DNA from: Hippopus hippopus
Taxonomy: Eukaryota > Mollusca > Bivalvia > Cardiida > Cardiidae
NCBI GenBank assembly: GCA_946811185.2
Contig: OX328113.1
Location: 19,800,521 to 19,864,520, forward strand
Direction of reading: 5' to 3'
DNA length: 64,000 nt
The notes beneath the pieces were generated by a model. It saw only the letters and a program-made list of their open reading frames with translations. It did not search any database and was not told the DNA's origin. A program made the translations under genes and the position numbers. Shown here piece by piece: positions 1-12,300 of this stretch (its first letter is position 1; every line of letters starts with the position of its first letter).

Positions 1-335
1 TTTCCAACCTCTGATTGTGCTGCTTCAGTGACAAGGTGCTGGAGTGGAGGGGGGGGAGTATTTGTCTGCTTTGCGACAGTTCTAGTTGATAATAAATCTG
101 TCAAATCTATTAATTCCATCTCATTGGCTAAAATATTCTCTCAGTCTCAACCTATCAGATGGCTGGTTTTTGAAACTACATTTACAACAATATTTAAATT
201 TGTAGCTGCAGGTGCCTTCTCAGTGAAAGTTGGTTGATAAATGGGCATCAGTGAAATTATAGTTGATAAAAGGGTAATAACTGTCAAAGTTGATGGTGGT
301 TACCTGCTCTTATTCTGGTTTCCCTTTTTTGATTG
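1..335. other. Unassigned sequence
   Basis: No convincing exon, repeat terminus or RNA gene was recognised. A short G-run lies near 49-58. The 69-codon reading frame here has no family signature and no splice context. Confidence 0.5.
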
Positions 336-561
336 TTAACTTTTTACCACATGACACAACTTCGAATGTCCAAATTCAAAGCATTTACAGATGACATGTC
401 AAATATGGTTTACATTATGGAATTTGTCTAAGGAAGGGTAGAAAACATTGTGGGAAAAAGAAAATTCTGGTTTTTCCAGTATTTCTCCTTTTCCAGTAAT
501 GTTTCCAAAAGCCTTCTCCCTCAAGGTCATTAAAACCCAGGATTGTGTAGTAAATGGTTAA
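336..561 (-). mobile_element. TTAA-hairpin MITE
   Basis: Antisense copy (long arm first). TTAA occurs at both ends. The hairpin is degraded: the stem centre reads TTCTGGTTTTTCCAG. It is the leftmost member of the dominant repeat family in the window. Confidence 0.75.
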
Positions 562-679
562 TTTCTAGTTAAGTCTGAGTAAGCATATTTTGTAATAATA
601 GAAATATGGAGAAAATATCGTAGATGACAACAAGAATCTGACAGTACTGCTACATTTTCAGCTTGAAATCTGATTATGA

Positions 680-1133
680 TGAGGGTCACATCATTTGTTG
701 ACTGCAAATGCTCTCAATTTGGACAAGTCTAAACTTTGTTGTCTGGTAAAGATTTTACAGAGTAAAGAAAACAACACAAATTTACAACAAAAAAAATCAA
801 AATTAATATCTTTGCTGCAGTGAGAAAGGACACATAAATGAAGAGGTAAAATAGTGCAAGAGTTTTACAAATAACTTTATTTTGAAAATAAAAATTGTAT
901 AACATTTTTCTTCAGCAGTTCTTTAAACTTTTATCTGAGTTTTAAGAACCCCGGCCTGAAGAAGAATGCTTTTGAAAACATTAAGGGAAATGAGGAAATG
1001 CTGGTAAACAGCATTTTTTTTTTCCTTACCCACAATGTTTCCTACCCTATCCAAGTCATCTTTCAAGTTATATTTCATATGCTGACTGCAAATGCTTGCA
1101 ATTTGGATAAGTCAAAAATGTGTTTGGCCACAG
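680..1133 (+). mobile_element. Two degenerate TTAA-hairpin MITE pieces
   Basis: Bases 680-765 are an isolated long-arm remnant ending in TGTCTGGTAAAGATTTTA. Bases about 930-1130 are a worn sense copy with a loosened hairpin (TGCTGGTAAACAGCA) and no clean TTAA ends. Confidence 0.55.
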
Positions 1134-1381
1134 TTCAACCTTTACTTCACAATCCTAAATTCTAATGACCCTTAAGAATAAAACTTTTGAAAAACATCTT
1201 GGGAAAAGGAGAAAATGCTGGTAACCAGCATTTTCTCCTTTTCCTAGGATGTTTTCTAACCTTTATAGACAAATACCACTATTTGAATCAAATCCATTTG
1301 TTGTCTGCAAAATGCTTTCAAATACAACAAGTCTAATCAAATACAACAAGTCTAAAATTTTGTTGTCTGGCAAAGAGTTAA
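1134..1381 (+). mobile_element. TTAA-hairpin MITE
   Basis: Sense copy with an intact stem loop around 1204-1250. A 17-base piece of the long arm ('CAAATACAACAAGTCTAAT') is duplicated in tandem near 1318-1350, a copy-specific change. Confidence 0.8.
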
Positions 1382-1389
1382 ATGACACA

Positions 1390-2040
1390 TCCTCTGACAG
1401 CTAAAAATTATATGGAAAACAAGAGTGCCGTTGTCACAATATACGCCGCCACATGGCTGCTATTTCAAGCAGCTAGCTATAGAGACTAAAGTGTTGGAAT
1501 TTCTAGCACCTGCCTAGGTAGCTCAATGGATATATTGTGTTACTTGTGATCTAAAAGGTTTATGCACAGACTGATGGATGGACAGACAGACGCACGATGG
1601 ACTCATTGGTCATTGGCTTTGATTAACAAAAAAAAATATGAAGTTTCATAAAATTATGTCCATTAGTTGGAGATACATTGATGAAAAATTAAATTTGACA
1701 TGAAGCCCCCTTTTTCCATGACACAGCAATAAATTCTAAAAACCTGACAATATGCGCTAGGCCACATTATCTGTGAAAATTTCATCCAAATCCGTTGAGA
1801 TATGTCGAGTAATTAAAGAGATATTGATGAAAAAAATTAAATATAACATGAAGACCCCTTTTTCCATGACACAGCAATAAATTCCAAAACCCTGACAACA
1901 TGCGCTAGGACACATGATCTGTGATAATCTCATCCAAATCCATTGAGATATGTGCAGTAATTAAAGAGATAATGGTGAAAAACGAAATATTATATGAAGC
2001 CCCCTTTTTCCATGACGCAGCTATAAATTGCAAAATCTTG
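1390..2040 (+). repeat. Element with about 155-bp tandem units
   Basis: From about 1670 to 2035 there are about 2.5 tandem units, each starting near 'GACATGAAGCCCC' and containing 'CCATGACACAGCAATAAATT' and 'GTTGAGATATGT'. The upstream part (GGACAGACAGACGCACGATGG at 1576-1600) looks like the terminal region of the same non-coding element. Confidence 0.6.
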
Positions 2041-2287
2041 ACAAAGGAGGTTTATTGCACCTGCAAGAAGCATCGACCCAGCTCAGCCTGCGCAGTCCAT
2101 GCAGGCTGAGCCGAGTTGAAATCTTTGTCTATTGTTAAATTTTCTGCATGTCAAAGGACAATCTACCTCCAGATTCAGTTGGTTGTGGGACAAAATGGAT
2201 ATCATGGGTTAATAAATATTTGATGATATGCATGGTATAATGTATCATGGAGATGCAATAAACCCCCATTTGTCATGGTGCTGCTCA
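2041..2287 (-). mobile_element. Long-TIR palindromic MITE (GAGCATGGCTCAT family)
   Basis: Contains the family's central palindrome (CAGCCTGCGCAG / CTGCGCAGGCTGA type) near 2083-2110 and the conserved strings 'TCTGCATGTCAAAGGAC' and 'GAGATGCAATAAACCCCC'. Antisense relative to the copy at 47424. Confidence 0.7.
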
Positions 2288-2309
2288 TTTACTAGTATAC
2301 TTTACAGGA

Positions 2310-2535
2310 AAAGACATTTCATCCCTTAAGCTTCTAAATAAGAGAAATGAAACTTTCAAACCAATAGTAAATATGAAAATATTGATATTTTAAAGTTAAA
2401 ATATTTGGGGGAAATCTATCTCCTTAATGGACAGTGTAGATCCAAGATCAGACTGCACGTTCTGTGCAGTCTGATCTTGATCTACACTGTCTGCAAAAGG
2501 TCCTTGAGTCACAATTAGCAGCCTAAGGGTTCATC
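2310..2535 (+). repeat. GTAGATC palindrome element
   Basis: The centre is an inverted repeat, GACAGTGTAGATC...GATCTACACTGTC, around 2430-2494 with GATCAGACTGCAC/GTGCAGTCTGATC inside. The same core is at 10978-11186, with fragments at 6525-6600 and 7970-8060. Confidence 0.65.
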
Positions 2536-2657
2536 CTCATGGGATTATGAACAAAATAATGTCAAAATACACTTGGTACCTCCAACAGTGGAGTGAGGTG
2601 AACTTCACCTCTCTCTCAAAACAGAAAAAAATAGATATTTAAAAAAAAAAAAACTTA

Positions 2658-2888
2658 TTAACCCTTTACCAAACTATCTCATGTTGTAACCATTCTGAGG
2701 AAGAAGGCCTTTGAAAACATTGTGGAAAAAGGAGAAAATGCTGGTAACCAGCATTTTTTTCCTTTTACCAAAATGTTTTCTACCCTATCAAAGACATACA
2801 ACATCATTTGAGCAATGTCAGATTTGTCATCTGCAAATGCTTTCAACTTGGAAAAGTCTAAAAATTTTGTTGTCTGGTAATGAGTTAA
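2658..2888 (+). mobile_element. TTAA-hairpin MITE
   Basis: Sense copy with TTAA at both ends and a good hairpin near 2715-2765. Its right TTAA is also the left TTAA of the next copy. Confidence 0.85.
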
Positions 2889-3065
2889 CCCTTTACCACA
2901 CTATCTCATGTATTAACAATTGTTGGAAAAGGAGAAAATACTGGTAACCAGCATTTTCTACCCTTTCAAAGAGAAATTTGCGTTTTTTAGTCACCTTTAT
3001 TTAGTTGTCTGCAAATGCTTTCAATTTGGCACTGGTCTAAAATTTTGTTGTCTGGTAAAGAGTCA
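2885..3065 (+). mobile_element. TTAA-hairpin MITE, internal deletion
   Basis: Head-to-tail with the preceding copy, sharing one TTAA. The outer half of the hairpin's second arm and part of the first arm are lost, leaving GCATTTTCTACCCTTTC. Confidence 0.75.
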
Positions 3066-3390
3066 ATACATGTATATCAACTAAAATAACATTTCTATTC
3101 CTTGGTAACATCAAGTATCAGAGCTTTTGCTGACCATATAGATCAGGATCAGACTCCACAAACTAAGCAGACTGACCTTGAATTTACATTGTCAGATATG
3201 TAGAGATATACTTGAAAAGAGCAGCATTGAAATGTCAGAACAACTTCAGGTGCTGTTGATGAGAGAAATCATCATCAAGACAAGACTGTACAAAATGCAT
3301 TCTAATCTTGGATTTACCCTGTCATAATACTAGTACATATACATGTTTATAAAGACACTTTGACAGCTTTAAAAACTATCAGAGCAACTT

Positions 3391-3668
3391 CATGTGAGCC
3401 ATCCTCTGGCAAAAATGGGGTTTAATGCATCTTTGTGATGCATTATACCAAACAAGTCATCAAAAACTCATGGATCCATAAGATCCTTCTTGTCTAATAA
3501 CCAAGTGAATCATGTGGTACAGTAGTCCTTGGTCCAAAATAGACATATAGAAAATTAAAGATAGCAAAAGATTTTGAACTATGTCAGCCTGCTCGGACAG
3601 CACAGGTTTACATGGGTCGATACTTTTTTGCAGATGCATTAAGCCTCCTTTTCACAGAGGTTGCTCAT
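3391..3668 (+). mobile_element. Long-TIR palindromic MITE
   Basis: Starts 'GTGAGCCATCCTCTGGC' and ends 'CACAGAGGTTGCTCAT'. 'TTTAATGCATC' and 'GATGCATTAAGCC' form the inner part of the terminal inverted repeats. Confidence 0.75.
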
Positions 3669-3883
3669 ATGCTTTTGCCACTAGTGGTGATCAAGATCAG
3701 ATTGCAAAAAAGTGCAAAATGATACAGCTTTTACCACCAGCGCTGATCAGGACATGAATGTGAAAATGCAGTCTAACCTTAGAACTGCTGTCAGATGTGG
3801 TGAGGTATTCTGGTAGAGACAAGCCTTGGAATTGCATTTTTTAAATTTTTTTCTGACACTGAAAAATATACTGTAGTTTCATT

Positions 3884-4120
3884 TTAGCCCTTTACCAAAC
3901 AAACCGAAGCTTTAGCAACCTTGAGTGAAAAGGCTTAAAATTGAAAAAAATTTGTTGGAAAAGGAGAAAATGCTGGTAAGCAGCATTTTCTCCTTTTCCC
4001 ACAATGTTTTCTTCCCTATTATAGACAAACCTCATCATTCGAACAATATTTAAATTGTCAACTGCAAATCCTTGCAATTTGGACCAGTTGTAAAAATTTT
4101 GTTGTTTGGTAAAGAGATAA
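3884..4120 (+). mobile_element. TTAA-hairpin MITE
   Basis: Sense copy with an intact stem (GGAAAAGGAGAAAATGCTGG on the left, one mismatch at the loop). The left end reads TTAGCCCTTTACC and the right end GGTAAAGAGATAA, so both TTAA copies have one change. Confidence 0.8.
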
Positions 4121-4460
4121 TACTGTGAGACAATGTGTAACTGAGGTAGGCTACTATTACTTTTGACAGTTTACCTTTTTCCACTTGCTGCAAGCAACTC
4201 TTGTACACCTTGTAGCAAAAGATGGTATTGTGTTACCTAGCAACTTCTCCTTTTGCATTTCAACATGCACAAAGCTGTAACTAAACCGTTCGTTCTTTTT
4301 TGAAGATCCATTTCTATAAGGTGAAGATCCTGTTTATCAAAGCAGTTTTTCTAACAGATTAAACCTTAACCATTCAATCCCAAATTTTAGCTGAGGAAAG
4401 AAGAGTTTTGAAAGCTTTCTGACTTTCTGAGATTCAATTGACTTAAAAATTTATTTTTCT

Positions 4461-4717
4461 ACTCTATATCAAACGACATAAATGTAGACTTACCCATATT
4501 GGAAGCACTTGCTGATGACAAATTAAATGTGTATCAAACCATGGTTTTGTCCTATGATAAAGTAGAAAATATGGTGGGATCTGCCTTTGAAAGGGTAGAA
4601 AACATTGTGGGAGGAGGAGAAAATGCTGCTTACTGGCATTTTTTCCTTCTCACACTGTTTTCAAAAGCCTCTTTTCTCTGGGTCGTTAAGACTCAGGTTT
4701 GTTTGGTAAAGGGTTAA
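4461..4717 (-). mobile_element. TTAA-hairpin MITE
   Basis: Antisense copy. A short duplication of 'TAGAAAA(A/C)AT(G)TGGG' at 4563-4610 lengthens the arm. The right end is GGTAAAGGGTTAA. Confidence 0.75.
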
Positions 4718-4778
4718 CCTTTACTTATAGGGATTTTTGGCGCCCCCCCACCCCCCCCTTTCCAGCCTGGTAAAGAGT

Positions 4779-4956
4779 TAAAAGTGTTGTTGAAAAAGGA
4801 AAAAATGTTGATAACCAGTATTTTATCCTTTTCCAAAAATGTTTTCAATGCTTTCACAAACAAGTTTTCATTTTTGAGAAACATTTATATTATTGTCTGC
4901 AAATGCTTTCAATATGGACAGGTGTAAAACTTGGTCGTTTGGTATTAAAGAGTTAA
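4779..4956 (+). mobile_element. TTAA-hairpin MITE, partial
   Basis: Lacks most of the short arm. It is preceded (4766-4782) by the right terminus of another copy (CTGGTAAAGAGTTAA). It ends 17 bp from the gene A pseudo-exon at 4973. Confidence 0.7.
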
Positions 4957-4972
4957 AGTTCTTCTTCCCCTT

Positions 4973-5029
4973 TCAGTCTTCCATTTTAAAATCTGTAATG
5001 GTTTCCCACACAACCAACCTTCTAACTTC
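4973..5029 (-). pseudogene. Degenerate duplicate of gene A terminal exon
   Basis: On the minus strand an acceptor-like 'CAGTCTCAG' is followed by a reading frame EVRRLVVWETITDFKMED and a stop. The true last exon (6349-6254) begins EVRKLVTVEEEDHYRSEI. The two DNAs share 'GAAGT(A/T)AGAA', 'TTGGT' and 'CCATTACAGAT' in order, but the copy lacks about 7 bases after GTTGTG, shifting the frame and giving an early stop. It could be a relic or a usable alternative last exon; the sequence cannot decide. Confidence 0.7.
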
Positions 5030-5053
5030 CTGAGACTGACTGATACTTGACAA

Positions 5054-6228
5054 GAAGAGGGCCATGATGGCCCTGAAGTCGCTCACCTGAGCCTTTTGAC
5101 CAAACATGATCCATTTTAAATCTCTTTCGAGATATTATGAAAAACATTCTAACAAGCTTTCATAATTACTGGACTTAAATTCGGCCTCTAGCTTGTACAC
5201 AAGCTTTTTCTAGACTCATCCAAGATGTCATCAAGACAAACATCTTAACAAAGTTTGATGACTACTGAACTTAAATTGTGGCCTGTAGATTGTACACAAA
5301 GTTTTTCTAAGATTTGACCTAGTGACCTATTTTTTCACGCAACCTGACCCATTTTCAAACTCCTTTAAGATGTCAACAAGACAAACATTCTGACTAAGTT
5401 TCATGAGTATTAGACTGAAAATGTGGCCTCCAAAGCCTACACAAGGTTTTACAAAGATTTGACCAAGTGACCTGGTTACTGACCCGACGTGACCCATTAT
5501 GTTATCAAGAAAAACATTCTGACCAACTTTCAAGAGTATTGGACTGAAAATGTGGCCTCTAGAGCATACAAAAGTTTTTTTAAAGATTGGTCCCAGTGAC
5601 CTAGTTTTTGACCTGACATGACCCATTTTCGTACTCGTCTGAGATATCATCAAGACAAGGATTCCGACAAATTTTCAAGAGTATCGGACTGAAAATCTGG
5701 CCTCTAGAGTGTACACAAGGTTTTTCTAAGATTTGACCAAGTGACCTAGTTTTTGACCAGACGTGACCCATTTTCAAACTCGTCCAAGATATCACCACGA
5801 CAAAGATGCTGACTAATTTTCAAGAGTAATGGACTGAAAACCTGTCCTCTACAGCGTACACAAGGTATTTCTAAGATTTGACCTAGTGAACTAGTTTTTG
5901 ACCCGACATGACCCAGTTTTAAATTCGTCCTAGATATCATCAAAACAAACAATCTGACCAAATTTCATGAGTATCAGACTGAAAATGTGGCCTCTAGAGC
6001 GTGCACAAGGTTTTTCTAAGATCTGACCTAGTGACCTAGTTTTTAACCTGACATGACCCATTTTCAAACTCGTTCGAGATATCATCAAGGCTAACATTCT
6101 GACCTAGTTTCATGAGTATTGTACTGAAAATGTGGCCTCTAGAGCGTACACATGGTAAAAGTTGACGACAAACGCCGGACGCCGGACATAGCACGATCAC
6201 AAAAGCTCACCTTCAGGTGAGCTAAAAA
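5054..6228 (+). mobile_element. Tandem-repeat transposon, copy 1 (GAGGGCCATGATGG...AGGTGAGCTAAAAA)
   Basis: Begins 'AAGAGGGCCATGATGGCCC' followed by 'GTCGCTCACCTGAGCC'. Ends in a small hairpin 'GCTCACCTTCAGGTGAGC' plus TAAAAA. Between are about eight diverged units of roughly 107-120 bp, each carrying 'GACCCATTTTCAAACTC', 'ATATCATCAAGACAAACATT', 'GAAAATGTGGCCTCTAGAGC' and 'TTTTTCTAAGATTTGACC'. No transposase frame is visible. The left end lies just beyond the pseudo-exon and the right end is 26 bp from the gene A stop codon, so it probably lies in the 3' UTR or flank. Confidence 0.8.
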
Positions 6229-6253
6229 TGGTAAAGTTTTCAATAATCAGAGA

Positions 6254-6349
6254 TTACAGTAATTCATGTTTCTTCTTTCTCTCCATTAGTCTTTCAATTT
6301 CAGATCTGTAATGGTCTTCTTCTTCTACTGTTACCAACTTTCTTACTTC
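6254..6349 (-). CDS. Gene A exon 15: C-terminal basic/acidic helix and stop
   Basis: Acceptor 'CTCACATTTTTAG'. Encodes EVRKLVTVEEEDHYRSEIER then LMERKKKHELL, and TAA at 6256-6254. Probably a charged C-terminal helix. No AATAAA was assigned downstream because the nearest sequence is a transposon. Confidence 0.83.
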   Translation of the reverse strand, partial: EVRKLVTVEEEDHYRSEIERLMERKKKHELL

Positions 6350-9300
6350 CTAAAAATGTGAGGTAACAATATAAAAATTCCCTTCTATAGACATTTCTTG
6401 TTATCTTATGGTAGATTACTTTTGAAAATGTAATCACTAAAAGGAGAAATTGCTCTGAAAGATTAATTACATGTATTCCTTTGGCCAACTTGCTTTCACA
6501 CTTTTCATTCATAAATTGAAATCTAACACATAGGCTGCTAAGCCTGACTCATTAGCTTTTGCGGACAGTGTAGATCAAAATCAGACTGCACAGATAATTT
6601 GTGATCTGTGAATGCTTTTAATTTTGACCAGTCTAAAATTTGTCATCTGGGTAAGAAGTACACACAGTAACACTTTACCAAATAATCCCGAGTTTTAACC
6701 ACCCTTAGACAGAAAACTTTTGAAAACAATGTGCGAAAAGGAGAAATGCTGGTAACCAGCATTTTCTTCTTTTCCTACAATATTTTCTGCAAAATCAAGG
6801 GCAAGTTCTATCATCTGATAAACCGTCTGCAAATGCTTTGAATTTGGACAAGTCTAAAATTTTGTCGTTTGGTAAAGAGTTAACACCTGCAGACAACTAT
6901 ATGTGTCTTGCAGCAAACTGCGTTTGTAAACATTGCAGCAAGAGGGAAAATTGAGACAAAATGTCCCTGTCAATATGATTTTAACCCTTCTGGTAGAAAT
7001 TGAACTGAATACAAACCTTTAGAAAAAGTAAAGGGAAGGCAATGGAAATACAAAATTGTGACAATACTTATCGTCGAATCATCTAAAATTGTGATATATG
7101 GAAGGTCGCAGTCATTTTGTTTTTCTTGTAAGTGATGCTTTATTGAAATCGAGGCTGATGATGTCATAGCATTTATTAATATTATTATCGTCTGCAAAAA
7201 TTTCAAGAAAAGAAGGTTTAGATAGGCAATTCTGCGAAATTTAAAATCTCAATTTCAACACACATCATTCCATAATGCAAAAACCCCTTGCCATAAAAAC
7301 TAAAAATTATTTCAAGACAAAACGTTTGAAACAACACACTTCCACTAGGATTTGCTGTTAATGGCTGTCACATGACTGTGTCAGCGAGGGTTGTTTAAGG
7401 TCAGTCTATATCTAATAGAGTGGTTCATTCTCACACTCCGTAAATATACCTGCAAAACTAAATGGCCACTCTACGTAGTATGTGTTATGCTCACTGAAAC
7501 AATTTCGTGAATACCTAAAAACAAATGGTCATGTCTTGTACGCTTGAAGGACACTGATTGTTTTACATGTTCAAGCAAGTGGAGTTTCTTTTTTTTTTGA
7601 GTCTCAATTTAAGTTGGAAAACACTAAAGCTTAACATCGTGATTGTCAGTGTACCAAAGGTAATTCTAACTCTTAGAGTACCGACTTAAACCTTTCCCAA
7701 ACAGTCCCGAGTTTTAACGACTTTGAGGAAGAGGCCTTTTGAAAACAGTGTTGGAAATGTACATGCAGAAAATGCTGGTAGTCAGATTTATCTGGTTTTC
7801 CCACAGCATTTTCCACCCTGTCAAAGAACTTCAGTTTGTTTGATCCACTTTTATATTTTTCGTCTGCAGATGCTTTCAATCTGGAACAGTCTAAAATTTG
7901 TTGTTTGGTCAAAGGGTTAATGAAGTGGACCTTGGTGCTTTCGAGGTTGTTTTTGACCAGAATATATAACAAAGTAGCAGACCATGTAGATAAAGATCAG
8001 ATTGCATATTCCGTGCAGTCTTATCTTGATTTACAGTCCACAACAGAAACAATGCCATAAAGGTTAAATTAAAGTATTGACCATTTTAAGACTTATAAAA
8101 ACAAAAAAACAACTATAACTGACTAACGTTTGAGCGTATGTTAAACATCGTTTTCCAACAGAATGGATAACATTGTGGCTAAAGGAGCAGGTGCATAGAA
8201 TATCATGATTAAAAGTGATGGGTTAATTTTCGTGATTTCTACCTGTCTTGTGAGAGGATTTGTTGCTGCGCCATATCTATAGAAACACTGATCCTCACTG
8301 GTCGTGTAGGTCACACCTCTAGCTGCTCTCACATGGATTTCTGAAGGACAAAGAAATAGAGGATATTTGTTTTTTATGGTGAAAGATCGAAATTTATTTC
8401 ATCTCATGAACATCATCGGCTGTGCCACTCGTGAAAATATTACCGATGATGTTCACGAGATGAAATAAATTTCGATCTTTTATCGAAAACTAGAGGCGCT
8501 TGAGCGCCTGTATCGCTCCACAGGCCTGATATTTCTATAATGGCGAAAGGAAGTTTTTAACAATTATCATTCAATCCTGCATTTTAGCTCACTGAAGAAA
8601 CAATTTGGTAGACAACCACCATAGGAACTTACCTGCAAAACAACAATGAAATCCAATGAATAGTTTTAGAGAAGAAATTTTTCAAAGATTTTACTTTATA
8701 CCATAAAAGGAAAATGAGTCTCCCATAAAAGCCATGTTTTTTGACAGATCTTTTTTTTTTTAAGGAATTCTGTAAACCTGTATCTAAGGAACATTCCTGC
8801 AAAATAATAATGCTATCCAAATAGCGGTTTGGGAGGAGAAGATTTTTAAAGGTTTTTTACTTTGGTTGCCATGGCAACCAGAATTCTTCATGGAACACAA
8901 TTATTTGAAGGAATTTGAAAGAGGACCACCAAAAGAACATTCCTGTGAAATTTGGTAAAAATCCAGTCAATAGTTTCTGAGGAGAAGTTTTTTAAAGAAA
9001 AAGTTTACGGACGCACGAACGGACGGACGGACAGACGGACGCACGACGGACACAACGCCATGACAATAGCTCTCTGGCCTTCGGCCAGTGGAGCTAAAAA
9101 ACCCCAAATATTCTATTTATTTCATGCTTTTAACCCCTTCTGGGGGAACTTAATCAAAATCCAGTACAGTTCTTTTCAGTTATTCCCCATGGCGTACCCC
9201 CTCCGCATTGCAACGCATTACAATATTATGTCAAGAGCGAGAAATGTATGGTAAATTAAGTCATATTTCCATCTGGTTGTGAGGCACGCGCATTTTACCA

Positions 9301-12300
9301 AGGTAACTAGTGTGCGTGAACAACTGTTTCCACCTTCAACTGAAGAGTTAGAATATAAAAATCGGTATTTTCACTGGTCGTAACCATGAAATATCAAAAA
9401 ACATTTCACCGCTATTTCTTGATAACCTACCGGAAAGCATGAAATAAAACACCTTGTTCATCTCTTTACCACATATCAGAATGTTAGACTTGTCCATATT
9501 GAAAGTATTTGCACACAACAATTGAAATCTGGCTGGAATTGTAAGATTTGGCTGAGAAATATTAGAAAACATTGTGGGAAAAGGAGAAAATGCTGGTGCT
9601 GGTTACCAGCATTTTCTCCTTTTCCCACCATGTTTTCAAAAGCTTTCTTCTCAGGGTCGTTATAAGCCAAGATTGTGTGGTAATGGGTTAAACAGATTTG
9701 GGTGTTTATTGATAAGTCTTTACCAGACAACAAAAATGAATTTGCAGACAACAAATGGTGAGATTTGTCTTTGAAAGGGTAGAACTCATGGGGGAAAAGG
9801 ATAAAATGATGATTACCAGCAATTTCTCCTTTTCCCAGAATGTTTTTCACACAATTTCAAATACAATTCCCATTATTTAAGCCACATTTAATTTTTTGTT
9901 GGAAAATGCTATCAATTTGGACAAGTCCAAAACTCTATTGCTTGGTAAAGAATTAATTCGTATGAACCATGCCCTGTGAAAAGCGGGTTTAATGCATCTG
10001 CAAAAAGTATCGAACCAGGTGAGCCTGTGCAGACCCGCACAGGCTGACCTGGGTCAAAACTTTTTGCTATTAGTCAATTTTCTGTATGTCAAAGGACCAG
10101 TTTACCTCTTGATCGAGTTGATTGTGAAACAAAATGGATTTTATGGATCCATAAATATGTGATATAATGTTTAGTACAATGGGTAACAGAGATGTATTAA
10201 ACCTCCTTTACACAGAGCATGGCTCATCTATTTTTTAAGGAGGGCATTCATGCTTTTTGGGATTTACAAAGACAAAGCTCATGCAAACACACAATTTTTG
10301 CATCTGAATCAATAATACTTTTTATCCTGTCACCTACAATTTCGACCCGATAACAGGGTGCCGTATATTTTTTTTGTTATCCATCAGTTGGTCACGTGAC
10401 CGCTAAGTGCGCACCTGCTAACTGGGACTATTTTCAACCAAGCATCTTACTGCCGTAATGAATGAATCAATCGCTAGCGAATACTTTTGCTCGCTTAACT
10501 AATAGTCTATTATATTAAAACATACTGTCTTCTTCACCACAGTATTTTTCTGCGGATATACATCACGTTTAATAATTATGACGTAGCCAATATCATTCAT
10601 GACTTCATTATTGCAGCTGCATATCCAGAGGATTTGTAAACACGGTTCTTCATTTTTTAAAGTTTCTCATAGATCTAGTGAGAAAGATGTCAATATGTGC
10701 CTTATTTCGAGCGAAATGTTCAATTTAGTCAGATTTTGGATTATAATTGAGAAAAAGGATAAATAAAATAGACGGTTGGTGTCTTGGATTGGGAAAGTTG
10801 ATCAGGCTTGGCTCCGGGAATTTATTAAAGGTACGGTCTTTATCAATATTGTTTTTTCCGTTTGTTTGTTTTGTTCCGTTACAGTGAGTGACAGGATAAA
10901 TTCGGCTCACCAGATAAATTCCTCCGCCTTGCCCCATAAACTTAACCCATCCAAGACACCAACCATCTATTCTCTATAACCCTTAGGCTGCTAAGTGTGA
11001 CTCACTGACCTTTTGCGGACAGTGTAGATCAAAATCAGACTGCACAGAACGTGCAGTCTGATCTTTGATCTACACTGTCCGATAAGGAGACATCATTCCC
11101 AAAAACATAACTTTGAAAAAGCAGTATCTAAGTTTTTGCTATCAAATTGAAAATTTCAATTTAGTTATTTAGCAGGATAAGGGTTAAAATAAGATATATT
11201 CTACCTGTCCCTGTACTCATACCTTTGACATCGTTTTGATGGATAACAGCTGATAACAAACATTTTATCCATTTCCCATAATGTTTTCTGTGATTTCAAA
11301 GAGAGATCCGATCATTAGGAAATCATTTAATTTGTTGCCTACGAGTGATATTTCATTTTGACAAGCCTAAAATTTTGTCGTGGAGTAAAGAGTTTAACCT
11401 TTTACCTAGCCTGGGTTCCAGTCTTTTAATTTTTTTCCCTTTCTATCATTTGGATGTTACACTGTCAAAAATTACCTTCTAATGTCCCCAGGTAGTAATA
11501 ATCACAGAAGCGATTAACGGGAAAGCTCTGCCAAAGACTCCGATTATGACAGCATGATACAGAGTAATTAAGAAATTATTACCGCCTGGACGCAGGCTAC
11601 CCTTTACCAAACAATCCAGAGTTTAAATGACTCTGACAGAACTAACTTTTGAAAACATTGTGGGAAAAGGTTGCTAGTAACCAGCATTTTCTCCTTTTCT
11701 CATAATGTTTTCTATCCTTTCAAAAGCAAATCCCATCTTTTGGGTGTAGTTCAAATTGTCGACTGCAAATGCTTTCAATTTAGATGAGTATGAAATTTTT
11801 GTCGTTTGGTAACATGTTCACAAATAAGTTCAAGGTCAGGAGATTCAGAATGTTGGTTTATTTGCAAAGTTGTGTTATCTTGTTACCAAATGATAAAATT
11901 TCTGACTTGTCCAAATTGAAAGGAATCGCAGACAACATATTGAATCAAACTATGGCATTTGTTTTTTGGCAGAGTAGAAAACATTTTGGGAAAAGGAGAC
12001 AATGCTGGTTACCAGCATTTTCTCCTTTTTCCACAATGTTTTCAAAAGCCCTCTTCATCAGCATCATTAAAATTTGGGATTGCATTGTAAAGGGTTAACC
12101 TTGCGACAAACTATATTTTCTTGAAAAATTTTCTAAACACGACATCAAAGAAATAAAAAAAATGCTCACCAACTACAAATAAATTTGAGATTATATGTTG
12201 CTTTTCTTTGTCGAGGACTGGGACCGCCTTGAACTCGAAGTTAGAGTGAAGTAGCGTGGGAATTAGTTTTCCGCCCATTAACTGGTCCACACCCAGTCGG

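Noticed and set aside
5327..5961. Overlapping minus-strand frames with repeated VGSKTRSLGQI-type peptides
   Set aside because: They are translations of the tandem transposon units. The same pattern appears in copies 2 and 3 and no splice sites or stops-free array is kept.
9574..9850. Many short frames containing ENAG(N/Y)QHFLLFP or similar
   Set aside because: This peptide is the hairpin MITE stem read in frame. It recurs at dozens of places on both strands with no gene context.
10776..10979. 67-70 codon frames on both strands
   Set aside because: They fall inside the terminal inverted repeats of a MITE, so opposite-strand openness is a by-product of the symmetry.
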